13,969 nucleotides of DNA, from contig OMVC01000112.1 in the NCBI GenBank assembly GCA_900314375.1, positions 1 to 13,969 on the forward strand, given 5' to 3'. Positions 7,400 to 13,814 of this stretch are shown here, piece by piece. The DNA is from an uncultured bacterium (GTDB lineage Bacteria > Cyanobacteriota > Vampirovibrionia > Gastranaerophilales > Gastranaerophilaceae). Position 1 is the first letter of the stretch. Each line of letters opens with the position of its first letter. Below the pieces are notes generated by a model, which ran no database searches, had not been told where the DNA came from, and saw only the letters and a program-made list of their open reading frames with translations. A program made the translations under genes and the position numbers.

Positions 7400-7434
7400 G
7401 GGAAATATCAATCCAAAGACTGACTACATTTCCC
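7400..7434 (-). ncRNA. Bulged hairpin, possible structured leader or small RNA
   Basis: On the minus strand GGGAAATGT pairs with ATATTTCCC (nine pairs, one G/U). There is then a three-nucleotide AGT bulge, and CAGTC pairs with GATTG (five pairs, one G/U) closed by a TTTG loop. On the plus strand the two G/U positions are A/C mismatches, so the structure favours minus-strand RNA. It lies upstream of the visible gcvT -10 boxes, so it would need a farther promoter to be part of the gcv leader. No T-run follows, so it is not an ordinary terminator. Confidence 0.3.
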
Positions 7435-7491
7435 TGCAAATATGGTACAAATAAAGTGTAGAAAAGTATATCAGACGGGTAGTAACAGGGT

Positions 7492-9039
7492 ATGGCGTTA
7501 AGTTTAAGTAATATATTTCAAAGACCTTATGTAAGTCAAGATGCAAGAAGTCGTGTAAAAAGACGTGAAGAAGAACAACGTTCAACGACTTCAGATGCGC
7601 AAAGAGAAGATAACGGACAAAACGCAAAAAGCAAAGGTCTGCAATATGTCGAACAAAAAAGACCATCATATACCCCTGCTTATGAACAAAAATTTGTTCC
7701 TAACGCGTATAGCAATGTCAATATAAATGCGCCTTTAAACATTAGGCCGCAACAAAACGCTGCAGCTTCATATATTCAAAAGCCGCAGCAGCAAACAACA
7801 CATCAAACAATCAATCCGCAAATTAACATAGCTCAAATCTTAAAAGATTTCAAAAATACCGCAATTGCAATTGGCACACCCGAAGATATATCTGAAGAAG
7901 TAAACGGATATATTGCTCTTATAGAAAAACAAGTTCGCAAACCATCTCCTAATACAAAAATAATCAGAACAAATCTTAATTCTGCAGCATCCTTATTAGA
8001 TGAGCATATTTCAAAAACTCTTAATAAAGATTCAAAAGTTGTTCAAAATTGGGTTGATACACTATTCTTACAAAAAATCAATTTTAAATATGACGAGAAT
8101 GATATCAATGAAAGATTTTTGGTAAAATTTCCTGACGGAAGCACAAGCGCAACCAAAAGAAGCGAAGAAAGACAAGAAACTTCAGGTGAGGAAGAAATCG
8201 TTTCCGCTGTCGAAAACACCAAAGTTATTCCTATCGCTGTTGCCGGAAATTCTTTAAGAATACCGCAAGATAAAGAACTTAAACATTTATTTATTCAGGC
8301 AAAGAAATATGCTTATGCACAAAACCCTGAAATGGCCATAAAATCTTTTGAAAAAGCCTTAAATAGGGCTAACGAGCTTGACGATACCGAAACTTCAGGC
8401 AAAATATATTATGAAGTCGGAAAAATTTATGATGATCATAATTATTTTCCGCAAGCACTAAAAAGTTACAGGCATTCAATAAAATTAACAACTGATGAAA
8501 ACGTTAAAGCTAAAGCTTATTATTCTATGGCACAAATTTATGATGATGTAAACCAAATCACTCCTGCCATTGCGCATTATATGAGTGCAGTATCCCATGC
8601 AGGCGAAGCTGATAATCTTCCGGCGCAATCAGCATCATTAACAAAAGTAGGCAATATTTATACCGATATGTATGATCAGGAAGCATTTAATTATTATGAT
8701 GCCGCAAATGAAGTCGCAGGACAGACTGATAATTATAATTTAAAAGGTTTTGTAGCTTCTAATACCGCAAAGGCACATTTAAAATTTGACGAACCGGAAA
8801 AAGCGTTAAAATTATATTCTTCAGCTGTAAAAGATTATACAGATGGCAAATCTCCGGTTAAAGCCGCTCAAAATTATGTCGCTGCAGCAGACATAATGGT
8901 TGAATTTAATAATATTGAAAAAGCCCATAAATTGCTTAAGAAAGCATTAGCTTGCGCTCGCAAAAGTGAAAATGTAAACTTGATGAGCGAAATAAACACA
9001 AAACTCGGGCAACTTGAACAATTATATGCAGAAGTTTAG
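7492..9039 (+). CDS. TPR-repeat protein with disordered N-terminus
   Basis: 515 residues in two parts. Residues 1-110 are basic and then rich in Q, N and P (for example QKPQQQTTHQTINPQ near 96-110), with no signal peptide and no membrane segment. A short helical region (about 112-200) follows, then a charged linker (220-240). From about 262 to 510 there are roughly six tetratricopeptide repeats: NPEMAIKSFEKAL (278-290), YFPQALKSYRHSI (318-330), ITPAIAHYMSAV (356-367), DQEAFNYYDAANE, EPEKALKLYSSAV and NIEKAHKLLKKAL (474-486). TPR arrays form a superhelix that binds other proteins, so this is probably a cytoplasmic scaffold or adaptor; the partner is not evident. It runs divergently from gcvT and ends 33 nt from the convergent gene that follows. 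The start codon has only a weak ribosome binding site, CAGGGT, directly before it. Confidence 0.85.
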   Translation: MALSLSNIFQRPYVSQDARSRVKRREEEQRSTTSDAQREDNGQNAKSKGLQYVEQKRPSYTPAYEQKFVPNAYSNVNINAPLNIRPQQNAAASYIQKPQQQTTHQTINPQINIAQILKDFKNTAIAIGTPEDISEEVNGYIALIEKQVRKPSPNTKIIRTNLNSAASLLDEHISKTLNKDSKVVQNWVDTLFLQKINFKYDENDINERFLVKFPDGSTSATKRSEERQETSGEEEIVSAVENTKVIPIAVAGNSLRIPQDKELKHLFIQAKKYAYAQNPEMAIKSFEKALNRANELDDTETSGKIYYEVGKIYDDHNYFPQALKSYRHSIKLTTDENVKAKAYYSMAQIYDDVNQITPAIAHYMSAVSHAGEADNLPAQSASLTKVGNIYTDMYDQEAFNYYDAANEVAGQTDNYNLKGFVASNTAKAHLKFDEPEKALKLYSSAVKDYTDGKSPVKAAQNYVAAADIMVEFNNIEKAHKLLKKALACARKSENVNLMSEINTKLGQLEQLYAEV

Positions 9040-9072
9040 AAGGTAAGAGGTCAGGCTTTTTCTATTGCTGCA

Positions 9073-9747
9073 TCAAGCTCTTAGCGAAAGTGGTTGTTGC
9101 GCAGCTTGTCCTTGGGCATCAGCAGCTTTTGCACTGTATGAATTGAAAAATTTGTCTGCTAAAGCCCCAATTCCCCATCCAATGACGGCGAATACAGGCA
9201 CTTTTACTGCCAAAGATTTAAGATTAAGCGCGGCTTTTGTGAAAGTACCTCCCTTAAAAGCTTTTGATATTTCCCTTCCAAGAGAAGCAACGATTCCCGT
9301 AAATACTCCGGCTTTTTTACCTGTATTAGTTACTGTATATAAGTTACCGTTTTCTGTAACTCTCAAATTTGGGTTCTGTGCCATTGCAGCTTCCATTTGC
9401 GATTGATTTTCATAGGAATCGTTCCCTGTAAAAGTTGTTGTCTGTGTTTGCGTTGGTGTTTGAGTTTGAGTCTGCTGCGGGACTCCGGTTTGCGCTGCAA
9501 ACTGATTATAATTCATCGCCAATTCCGGAGGAAACATTATATCGTTTGAATAATCCGTTGTTGGTGTATATCCGTTGAATGTTGTTGACGGAAACAAATT
9601 TCCTGTATTGAAGTTATTCATTCCATTAAATTGCGTTGCGCCAAAATTCGTAGCCGCAGGTGTTTGAGCCGGTGCAAATGTTTGTTGATAGCCTGAAGCT
9701 AATCCCGCTTGATAATTCCCGTAATTTAATCCCGTATTTAATGCCAT
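9073..9747 (-). CDS. Cysteine-free Q/T/N-rich protein of unknown function
   Basis: 224 residues; I do not recognise a family. The first 110 residues are low complexity, rich in N, G, T, Q and aromatic residues (NFGATQFNGMNNFNTGN at 34-50), ending in a Q/T tract QQTQTQTPTQTQTTT (91-105). The second half is different: VTENGNLYTVTNTGKK (130-145), a basic helix-forming stretch FTGIVASLGREISKAFKGG (149-167), and one hydrophobic segment VPVFAVIGWGIGALADKF (183-200) that could sit in or on a membrane. There is no signal peptide and no cysteine. The start has GAAAGG 8 nt upstream. It is divergent from ispD and convergent with the TPR gene. Its promoter region shares a 16-bp sequence, at nearly the same distance, with that of the gene at 12708, so the two are probably coregulated. 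Confidence 0.75.
   Translation of the reverse strand: MALNTGLNYGNYQAGLASGYQQTFAPAQTPAATNFGATQFNGMNNFNTGNLFPSTTFNGYTPTTDYSNDIMFPPELAMNYNQFAAQTGVPQQTQTQTPTQTQTTTFTGNDSYENQSQMEAAMAQNPNLRVTENGNLYTVTNTGKKAGVFTGIVASLGREISKAFKGGTFTKAALNLKSLAVKVPVFAVIGWGIGALADKFFNSYSAKAADAQGQAAQQPLSLRA
9440..9477 (-). repeat. Short repetitive tract coding for Q/T repeats
   Basis: The minus strand here is a run of near-identical CAA/CAG plus ACN codon pairs encoding the Q-T-Q-T-Q tract of the gene at 9073-9747. The units are imperfect. Such tracts can vary in length between strains. Confidence 0.4.
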
Positions 9748-9836
9748 AGTAATAACCTTTCTACAAAAATAACTAAACCCTTACTCTTATATAAAGTTTT
9801 TATCTCTCAAAAAATTGACTGATAATATCGTAAATA

Positions 9837-9852
9837 TTAATATTTCTTAATA
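9837..9852 (-). promoter_or_regulatory. CTTAA-N5-CTTAA operator-like site upstream of the Q/T-rich gene
   Basis: The minus strand reads TATTAAGAAATATTAA at 9852-9837, ending 89 nt before the ATG at 9747. The identical 16-mer stands at 12602-12617, 90 nt before the ATG of the gene at 12708, in the same orientation to its gene. Read on the plus strand, the core is TTAA-TATTT-CTTAA, two half-sites one helical turn apart. The layout resembles binding sites of OmpR/PhoB-type response regulators; the regulator is not identified. Confidence 0.45.
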
Positions 9853-9888
9853 TTTTTCTTATTCTTTTAATAAATAATAAATTTGAGT

Positions 9889-9900
9889 TAAAATTTATCT
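9889..9900 (+). promoter_or_regulatory. -10 box of ispD, predicted leaderless start
   Basis: TAAAAT at 9889-9894 is followed by TTATCT and the ispD ATG at 9901. The 6-nt spacing between -10 and ATG is the same as at acsD and places the transcription start at or next to the start codon. No ribosome binding site is visible in the AT-rich sequence before the ATG. Only a weak TTTAAT stands at the -35 position (9866-9871). Confidence 0.45.
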
Positions 9901-10572
9901 ATGAAAAATTATGCAATTATACTTGCTTCAGGTTCAGGAACAAGATGCCAAAATAGCCTGCCGAAGCAATTCTTAAAAATTGGGGATAAAACCATTTTAG
10001 AGCATACTTTAGATATTTTCGAAACAAATAGTAATATCGACGGGATAGTTTTGGTTATTCCCGCGCAATATAGACAAATAGCCATCGAACTTATGCAAAA
10101 TTACAAAAAAATAATAAAAATTATTGATGGCGGAAAAACTCGTAAAGAGAGTTCATATATCGGAATTAATTCTATCAAAGAAGATAATTGTAATGTCTTG
10201 ATACATGATTGCGCAAGACCATTGCTCACTCAAGAGGTTTTAAATGACTGCATTGAAGCCTTAAATAATTATGATGCAATTGTTACTGCTGTCCCTTCTT
10301 CAGATACTGTTATAGAAGTCGAAAACGGGGAAGTTAAAAATATTCCTGATAGAGCCAAACTTATGCGTGTCCAGACACCTCAATGTTTTAAACTGTCATT
10401 AATAAAAAAAGCTCATGAACTTTCAAAAGATGATAACAATTTTACAGATGATTGCGGACTTGTCCTAAAAAGTAAGCTGGCAAAAGTACACATTATTAAA
10501 GGGGATATTAATAATATAAAAATTACTTATCCGCAGGATATCAAATTTGCAGAACTGCTAAAAAGTAATTAA
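9901..10572 (+). CDS. ispD: 2-C-methyl-D-erythritol 4-phosphate cytidylyltransferase family protein (IspD)
   Basis: Probably the third enzyme of the MEP isoprenoid pathway, transferring CMP from CTP to methylerythritol phosphate. It has the normal length (223 aa). The nucleotidyltransferase marks are in order: LASGSGTR (8-15; AAGxGxR is more usual), PKQF (21-24), GGKTRKES (77-84), IHDCARP (101-107), SSDTV (133-137), RVQTPQCF (156-163), TDD (182-184) and GDINNIKIT (201-209). The TDD and NIKIT motifs favour IspD over the sister TarI/Bcs1 ribitol-phosphate cytidylyltransferases, but an IspD-like enzyme for a CDP-linked glycan precursor cannot be excluded, because no other isoprenoid gene is nearby. 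It stands alone, divergent from the Q/T-rich gene, and its stop codon overlaps the stop of the convergent gene that follows. Confidence 0.8.
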   Translation: MKNYAIILASGSGTRCQNSLPKQFLKIGDKTILEHTLDIFETNSNIDGIVLVIPAQYRQIAIELMQNYKKIIKIIDGGKTRKESSYIGINSIKEDNCNVLIHDCARPLLTQEVLNDCIEALNNYDAIVTAVPSSDTVIEVENGEVKNIPDRAKLMRVQTPQCFKLSLIKKAHELSKDDNNFTDDCGLVLKSKLAKVHIIKGDINNIKITYPQDIKFAELLKSN

Positions 10573-11006
10573 TGACGATGCCCTTCAAGAGCTTTTACGA
10601 TAAGAACCATTCTTTCCAGACCACTTGAGTGAACTATATCGTGATATGCCGCTTTTACTTCATCCATTGTGTTATAAAATACAGGAAAACTTATAATATT
10701 TTTCTTTGATTCAGAGTTGGATGTCCTTATTAAGAGTCTCGGATTTGTACTGTCTTTTAACACTTTTTTCGGTTTAAAGGGAACCGTATATATTTTGTTT
10801 GTCCCTGCATACGCCAATTTATAACCGTCAGCATCAACCATCAAATCCCAATAGTTATGTTTTGATAACTCATTTTTTATAACATCAAGCTTTTCTATGA
10901 CATTTGGAGAATCTTTTTTAATAAATTGCATACCTTCCGTACCTTTGATTTTCAGTGCTCCAAATGAAGGTGCTGTTTTATATGGGGTGAAATTTATTGT
11001 TTGCAT
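10569..11006 (-). CDS. Hypothetical protein with N-terminal PSFGALK motif
   Basis: 145 residues, not recognised. It begins MQTINFTPYKTAPSFGALKIKG; short, signal-peptide-free starts carrying a SFG motif near residue 15 recur, as I recall them, in hypothetical proteins of gut Melainabacteria-type genomes. The rest looks like a compact alpha/beta fold: a helix around SPNVIEKLDVIKNEL (33-47), strands WDLMVDADGYKLAYAG (53-68) and IYTVPF (72-77), LLIRTSNS, IISFPVF, and a C-terminal helix MDEVKAAYHDIVHSSGLERM. It has no cysteine and ends GHRH. The ribosome binding site AAAGGA stands close before ATG 11006. It is convergent with ispD, the two stop codons sharing TTAA at 10569-10572, and divergent from pgi. 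Confidence 0.7.
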   Translation of the reverse strand: MQTINFTPYKTAPSFGALKIKGTEGMQFIKKDSPNVIEKLDVIKNELSKHNYWDLMVDADGYKLAYAGTNKIYTVPFKPKKVLKDSTNPRLLIRTSNSESKKNIISFPVFYNTMDEVKAAYHDIVHSSGLERMVLIVKALEGHRH

Positions 11007-11066
11007 TTTTTCCTTTTTTTATTATTAAAACCGGTAAATATTTTTTTTGCCTATTAATTATAACTA

Positions 11067-11094
11067 TTTACTAAAGGATTATTTATATTAGAAT
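11067..11094 (+). promoter_or_regulatory. Candidate promoter of pgi
   Basis: TTTACT (11067-11072) and TAGAAT (11089-11094) are separated by 16 bp, a plausible sigma-70-type pair. TAGAATAGAATAG gives more than one -10 register. The leader would be about 30 nt long and include the GAAAGG ribosome binding site. Confidence 0.4.
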
Positions 11095-11116
11095 AGAATA
11101 GTAGCAGTACAAAAAA

Positions 11117-11122
11117 GAAAGG
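11117..11122 (+). promoter_or_regulatory. Ribosome binding site that sets the pgi start
   Basis: GAAAGG at 11117-11122 is the same motif used by ftsH, the Q/T-rich gene and the gene at 12708. It leaves 6 nt to ATG 11129 and 15 nt to ATG 11138, and it directly abuts ATG 11123, which therefore cannot be the start. Confidence 0.6.
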
Positions 11123-11128
11123 ATGATT

Positions 11129-12430
11129 ATGTTAACAATGAGTTCAAGTTTGACAGTAAAATTCAGCGGAATAGACTTTAGTAAATATTCCTCACACATT
11201 AATGAATTTGTAAACGAATTTTCATCTCGCGCAAATAAGTCGGGACAATTTTTAAACTGGGTAAATTTACCATCGGAACAATTAAAAAGAGTAGACGAAA
11301 TCTATTCATTAGCTTCAAAATTAAAAAGTGCAACAGGTGCATCAAGATTAAGCATATTGGGTATCGGCGGTTCAAAACACACAGTTGAACATATGCTATC
11401 AATAAACGGCTTAAACGTAAACAGAACAGATATTGAATTTTATTCAGATATAGATTCTTCAAGTTTTTCAAGATTTTTGTACAGATTAGGTAATGATGTA
11501 ACAAGTTCAAATTACCTTATCGCATCAAAATCAGGTTCAACATTTGAAACAAAAGACGGAATGTTGCGAATATGGGATATGCTTATTGAAGCTTATAAAT
11601 CACAAGGCAAATCTGAAGAAGAAGCAAAATCTTTGGCAAATAAACATTTTATAGCAGTAACAGACGGCAATTCCGAAAAATCTGAATTGAGAAGAACATC
11701 TGATGCTAACGGTTGGCTGGGCAAATTATACATTCATGATGATGTTGGCGGAAGATTTTCAGCATTTGATGACCACGCATTATTTGCTTTAGCATACGCA
11801 GGAATGTCTAAAGAAGATATGATAACAATGCTAAAAGCAGCGCAAAGCGTATCCTCTGAATCATTATCATCAGAATGGGATTCAAATATCGCTTTGCAAG
11901 AAGGAATCTTCTGGGCTGATGCGAAATCAAAAGGTATAGATGCTTCAGTTCATCAATATATGGGCGCAATTTTTGAAAATACAGTATATTGGCACGCTCA
12001 AATGCAAAATGAATCAGTAAAAGACACTTTAAAACAGGTTGCTAAAGTTCCGGATGCAATGCATCACTCTGCAGAAGCACACTTTAATCCGGATAATAAA
12101 CTTGTATTTGCATTAACAGTTCCGTCAGATAACGGTGTTTGCCGTGAAAATTCAGACAGTTATATTGATGCTTTGTCAAAATCATATTCCGTTACAGGAA
12201 GCTTTTTCCTTGAAACTGTTGAAACAAAAGGAATGGGTTTGACTCCTGAAAGTGCAGGCAGATTAACACAATTAAGAGCCTTTGCAACGGTATATCAAGA
12301 AATCGTAACAAGAATAATGAACGGACAATCATTCCCTGAAGTATTGGACAGCGTTCTTCAACCGCACGTTGAATTCTATAAAAAGAATTTAAAAGGCGGA
12401 GTGGTTGTACCGGGCAGAATTTCACATTAA
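11129..12430 (+). CDS. pgi: Glucose-6-phosphate isomerase, divergent
   Basis: Interconverts glucose 6-phosphate and fructose 6-phosphate in glycolysis/gluconeogenesis; cytoplasmic. Numbered from ATG 11129 (433 aa), the SIS-fold marks are ILGIGGSKHT (76-85), ASKSGSTFE (132-140), DDVGGRFSAF (204-213), an active-site Glu candidate in MQNESVK (292-298), a His candidate in MHHSAEAH (311-318) and the C-terminal QPHVEFYK (411-418), matching the family's QP-x-VE-x-x-K lysine. Length fits the short bacterial Pgi group. Between the motifs the sequence is unusual, for example NES-VK where most have MES-NGK, so a related aldose isomerase is a minor alternative. An in-frame ATG lies at 11123 inside the ribosome binding site; 11129 is preferred because GAAAGG stands 6 nt before it (11138 is also possible). 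A strong terminator follows. Confidence 0.82.
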   Translation: MLTMSSSLTVKFSGIDFSKYSSHINEFVNEFSSRANKSGQFLNWVNLPSEQLKRVDEIYSLASKLKSATGASRLSILGIGGSKHTVEHMLSINGLNVNRTDIEFYSDIDSSSFSRFLYRLGNDVTSSNYLIASKSGSTFETKDGMLRIWDMLIEAYKSQGKSEEEAKSLANKHFIAVTDGNSEKSELRRTSDANGWLGKLYIHDDVGGRFSAFDDHALFALAYAGMSKEDMITMLKAAQSVSSESLSSEWDSNIALQEGIFWADAKSKGIDASVHQYMGAIFENTVYWHAQMQNESVKDTLKQVAKVPDAMHHSAEAHFNPDNKLVFALTVPSDNGVCRENSDSYIDALSKSYSVTGSFFLETVETKGMGLTPESAGRLTQLRAFATVYQEIVTRIMNGQSFPEVLDSVLQPHVEFYKKNLKGGVVVPGRISH

Positions 12431-12452
12431 TATTAATAACAAAATTAATAAA

Positions 12453-12492
12453 ATACAAAAAGCACCTTATTAATATAAGGTGCTTTTTGTAT
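12453..12492 (+). terminator. Rho-independent terminator after pgi, probably bidirectional
   Basis: An 18-bp perfect inverted repeat: ATACAAAAAGCACCTTAT (12453-12470), loop TAAT, and ATAAGGTGCTTTTTGTAT (12475-12492). The GCACC/GGTGC core is followed by TTTTT on the plus strand and, by symmetry, on the minus strand. It begins 22 nt after the pgi stop codon. It insulates pgi from the next transcription unit. Confidence 0.93.
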
Positions 12493-12548
12493 GCATAAGG
12501 CTAAAACCATGGTAAATAGGGCTTTTTACCGCGACACAATTGTATATA

Positions 12549-12563
12549 CTTAACATATCTTAA
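12549..12563 (+). promoter_or_regulatory. CTTAA-N5-CTTAA operator-like site A
   Basis: CTTAACATATCTTAA is a direct repeat of CTTAA with a 10-bp period; each half extends to TTAACA. Its centre lies about 35 bp before the expected transcription start, the place of a missing -35 box, which fits an activator of the OmpR/PhoB family. TTAACA direct repeats are known as PhoP boxes in Bacillus, and CTTAACC repeats as Pho boxes in cyanobacteria, both with an 11-bp period, so the match in spacing is not exact. Confidence 0.45.
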
Positions 12564-12576
12564 CAATTAAAAGCCT

Positions 12577-12585
12577 TGCTATACA
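12577..12585 (+). promoter_or_regulatory. Extended -10 promoter of the gene at 12708
   Basis: TGCTATACA at 12577-12585 is an extended -10 (TGn plus TATACA). Transcription would start near 12592, giving a leader of about 115 nt. There is no -35 hexamer at the usual spacing; site A occupies that position. Confidence 0.45.
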
Positions 12586-12603
12586 GGCGTTTTAGAGATT
12601 GTA

Positions 12604-12618
12604 TTAAGAAATATTAAG
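12604..12618 (-). promoter_or_regulatory. CTTAA-N5-CTTAA operator-like site B (inverted copy)
   Basis: The minus strand reads CTTAA-TATTT-CTTAA, 13 of 15 positions identical to site A. On the plus strand it contains TATTAAGAAATATTAA (12602-12617), identical to the site upstream of the gene at 9747. It lies about 12-26 nt after the expected transcription start, where a bound regulator would repress, or it may act as leader RNA. Confidence 0.45.
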
Positions 12619-12707
12619 AACAAAAGGAGCAAAAATTAAAGTTTTGAAAAACATGTGCCGACATGATGGATACATAGGAAAAAGCAAAAAAGAAAGGACA
12701 GTCAAAG

Positions 12708-13814
12708 ATGGGAATGAGCGCATCGCAAGCTAGATTTTTAAGTTTGACGGCTCGCAAGACAAACGTTGAATATGAAGGTCAACAGATCAACCAACAAAGA
12801 ACAGCGTTGTCAAATGAGTCATCAAATTACTACAGTCAATTGGCATCAATGACTGTACCGACCCCACCGGTAAGTGCGGATTATATGAAATTAACGTATA
12901 CCTTCAAAAACGGTAATGAAGCAAATACGATAACTTCATTGATTGCAACGGCAACTACCAAGGACGATGGTGTCTATATGCTAAATTATGTTCAGAAAAT
13001 TCCTGATAATACAATGGTAGTATACGGCACAACTCAATTAACAAAGCTTTTGAAACCTAATGCACAGGAAGGCTCAAAGAATCATGAAGATTATGATTTT
13101 TATTTGAGAGAAGTACATTTACAAGCATCTTATGATTATGATGATGCCGCAAACGCAGATTATGCTGATATAAGAACTCATTTAATCGCTGCAGGTATTA
13201 ATGAAGCAGATGTAAACAAAATGTCTGATACTGAATTGCGTAATAAAGCTAAAGTAGAGGCTCAATACAGAGCATTAGCTGTTGAACGCTATAGTCAGGA
13301 TGATTGGTATGTAAGATATCAAAAGGACTCTAACGGAGCATACGAGCCAATATATTATAACGCAAAAGAATTAGGTAATGCAGATTTTAATGAAGAAACT
13401 GCTCAAACATTGAGCGGAATGAAAGCTTATATCTTTGGTGAAACTACAAGAACAAAAGAAATCAAAAATGCCAGAGCGATGGTAGAACAAGACTCATCCG
13501 GCAGATACATAAGCATTTCTATTTTAGACGAAGATAATAATCCTGTAAAATATGAGTTAACTACAACTACTCAAAATGATGAAGCAGCTTATAATGATGC
13601 TATGAATCAGTATTATTACGATAAAGCTAGATATGATAAGCAAGTTCAAGAAGTAAACTCAAAAATTGAAATTATACAAATTCAGGATAAAAATTTAGAA
13701 TTAAAATTAAAACAATTGGATACAGAAGAAAACGCGATTGCAACAGAAATGGATGCAGTTAAGAAGGTTATATCCAAAAACGTTGAAAGTTCATTCAAGA
13801 CATTTAACGCATAA
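12708..13814 (+). CDS. MGMSASQARFL-type protein, filament/export-substrate-like architecture
   Basis: 368 residues; the function is not known to me. I recall similar starts in hypothetical proteins of Gastranaerophilales. It has no signal peptide, no membrane segment and no cysteine. Residues 1-45 (MGMSASQARFLSLTARK, then EYEGQQINQQRTALSNE) form a polar helix. A variable, D/Y-rich middle follows, with DEDNNPVKYELTTTT-like beta segments. The C-terminus from about 290 to 365 is a long heptad-type coiled coil with IEIIQIQDKNLELKLKQLD and a close SSFKTFNA. Helical N- and C-terminal ends around a variable centre, free of cysteine and signal peptide, is the plan of flagellar-axial and type III export substrates, so an exported surface filament or secreted protein is a reasonable guess and no more. 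GAAAGG stands 10 nt before the ATG; a second ATG at 12714 is less well placed. Confidence 0.75.
   Translation: MGMSASQARFLSLTARKTNVEYEGQQINQQRTALSNESSNYYSQLASMTVPTPPVSADYMKLTYTFKNGNEANTITSLIATATTKDDGVYMLNYVQKIPDNTMVVYGTTQLTKLLKPNAQEGSKNHEDYDFYLREVHLQASYDYDDAANADYADIRTHLIAAGINEADVNKMSDTELRNKAKVEAQYRALAVERYSQDDWYVRYQKDSNGAYEPIYYNAKELGNADFNEETAQTLSGMKAYIFGETTRTKEIKNARAMVEQDSSGRYISISILDEDNNPVKYELTTTTQNDEAAYNDAMNQYYYDKARYDKQVQEVNSKIEIIQIQDKNLELKLKQLDTEENAIATEMDAVKKVISKNVESSFKTFNA

Larger units (their letters stand above)
7268..7491. other. Intergenic region between gcvT and the TPR gene
   Basis: This 224-nt divergent gap holds the gcvT ribosome binding site and promoter hexamers on the minus strand, a bulged hairpin at 7400-7434, and on the plus strand a TTGACT (7366-7371) with only a poor -10 16-17 bp downstream. 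The plus-strand gene starts right after CAGGGT, a weak and very close ribosome binding site. I see no known riboswitch. Confidence 0.5.
12493..12707. other. Long promoter/leader region of the gene at 12708
   Basis: This 215-nt gap holds, in order: a hairpin GGTAAA-(8 nt)-TTTACC at 12511-12530, a CTTAA direct-repeat site (12549-12563), an extended -10 promoter (12577-12585), an inverted copy of the same site (12604-12618), an AAAAGGAG that has no ATG at a suitable distance (12622-12629), a short overlapping reading frame from 12653, and GAAAGG (12692-12697) 10 nt before the start codon. It is much longer and more structured than the other leaders here. Confidence 0.55.

Noticed and set aside
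7268..7491. Glycine riboswitch upstream of gcvT
   Set aside because: The tandem GGAGAG-type aptamer core and the following terminator or expression platform are not visible on the gcvT strand, and the gap is short for a tandem aptamer.
7424..7669. Minus-strand 81-codon frame over the TPR gene start
   Set aside because: It is antisense to the well-supported TPR gene and rich in L, F, H and Y, as shadow frames are; no ribosome binding site or family.
9065..9406. Plus-strand 113-codon frame over the Q/T-rich gene
   Set aside because: It lies opposite a gene with a good ribosome binding site and promoter-region motif; the composition gives no fold or family.
9440..9477. CRISPR or other regular array in the Q/T tract
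   Set aside because: The units are a few nucleotides long and lie within a coding frame, without spacers.
11123..11128. ATG at 11123 as the pgi start
   Set aside because: It directly abuts the GAAAGG ribosome binding site, leaving no spacing for initiation.
11199..11510. Minus-strand 103-codon frame inside pgi
   Set aside because: Antisense shadow of a clear gene with unnatural composition (L-, I- and Y-rich).
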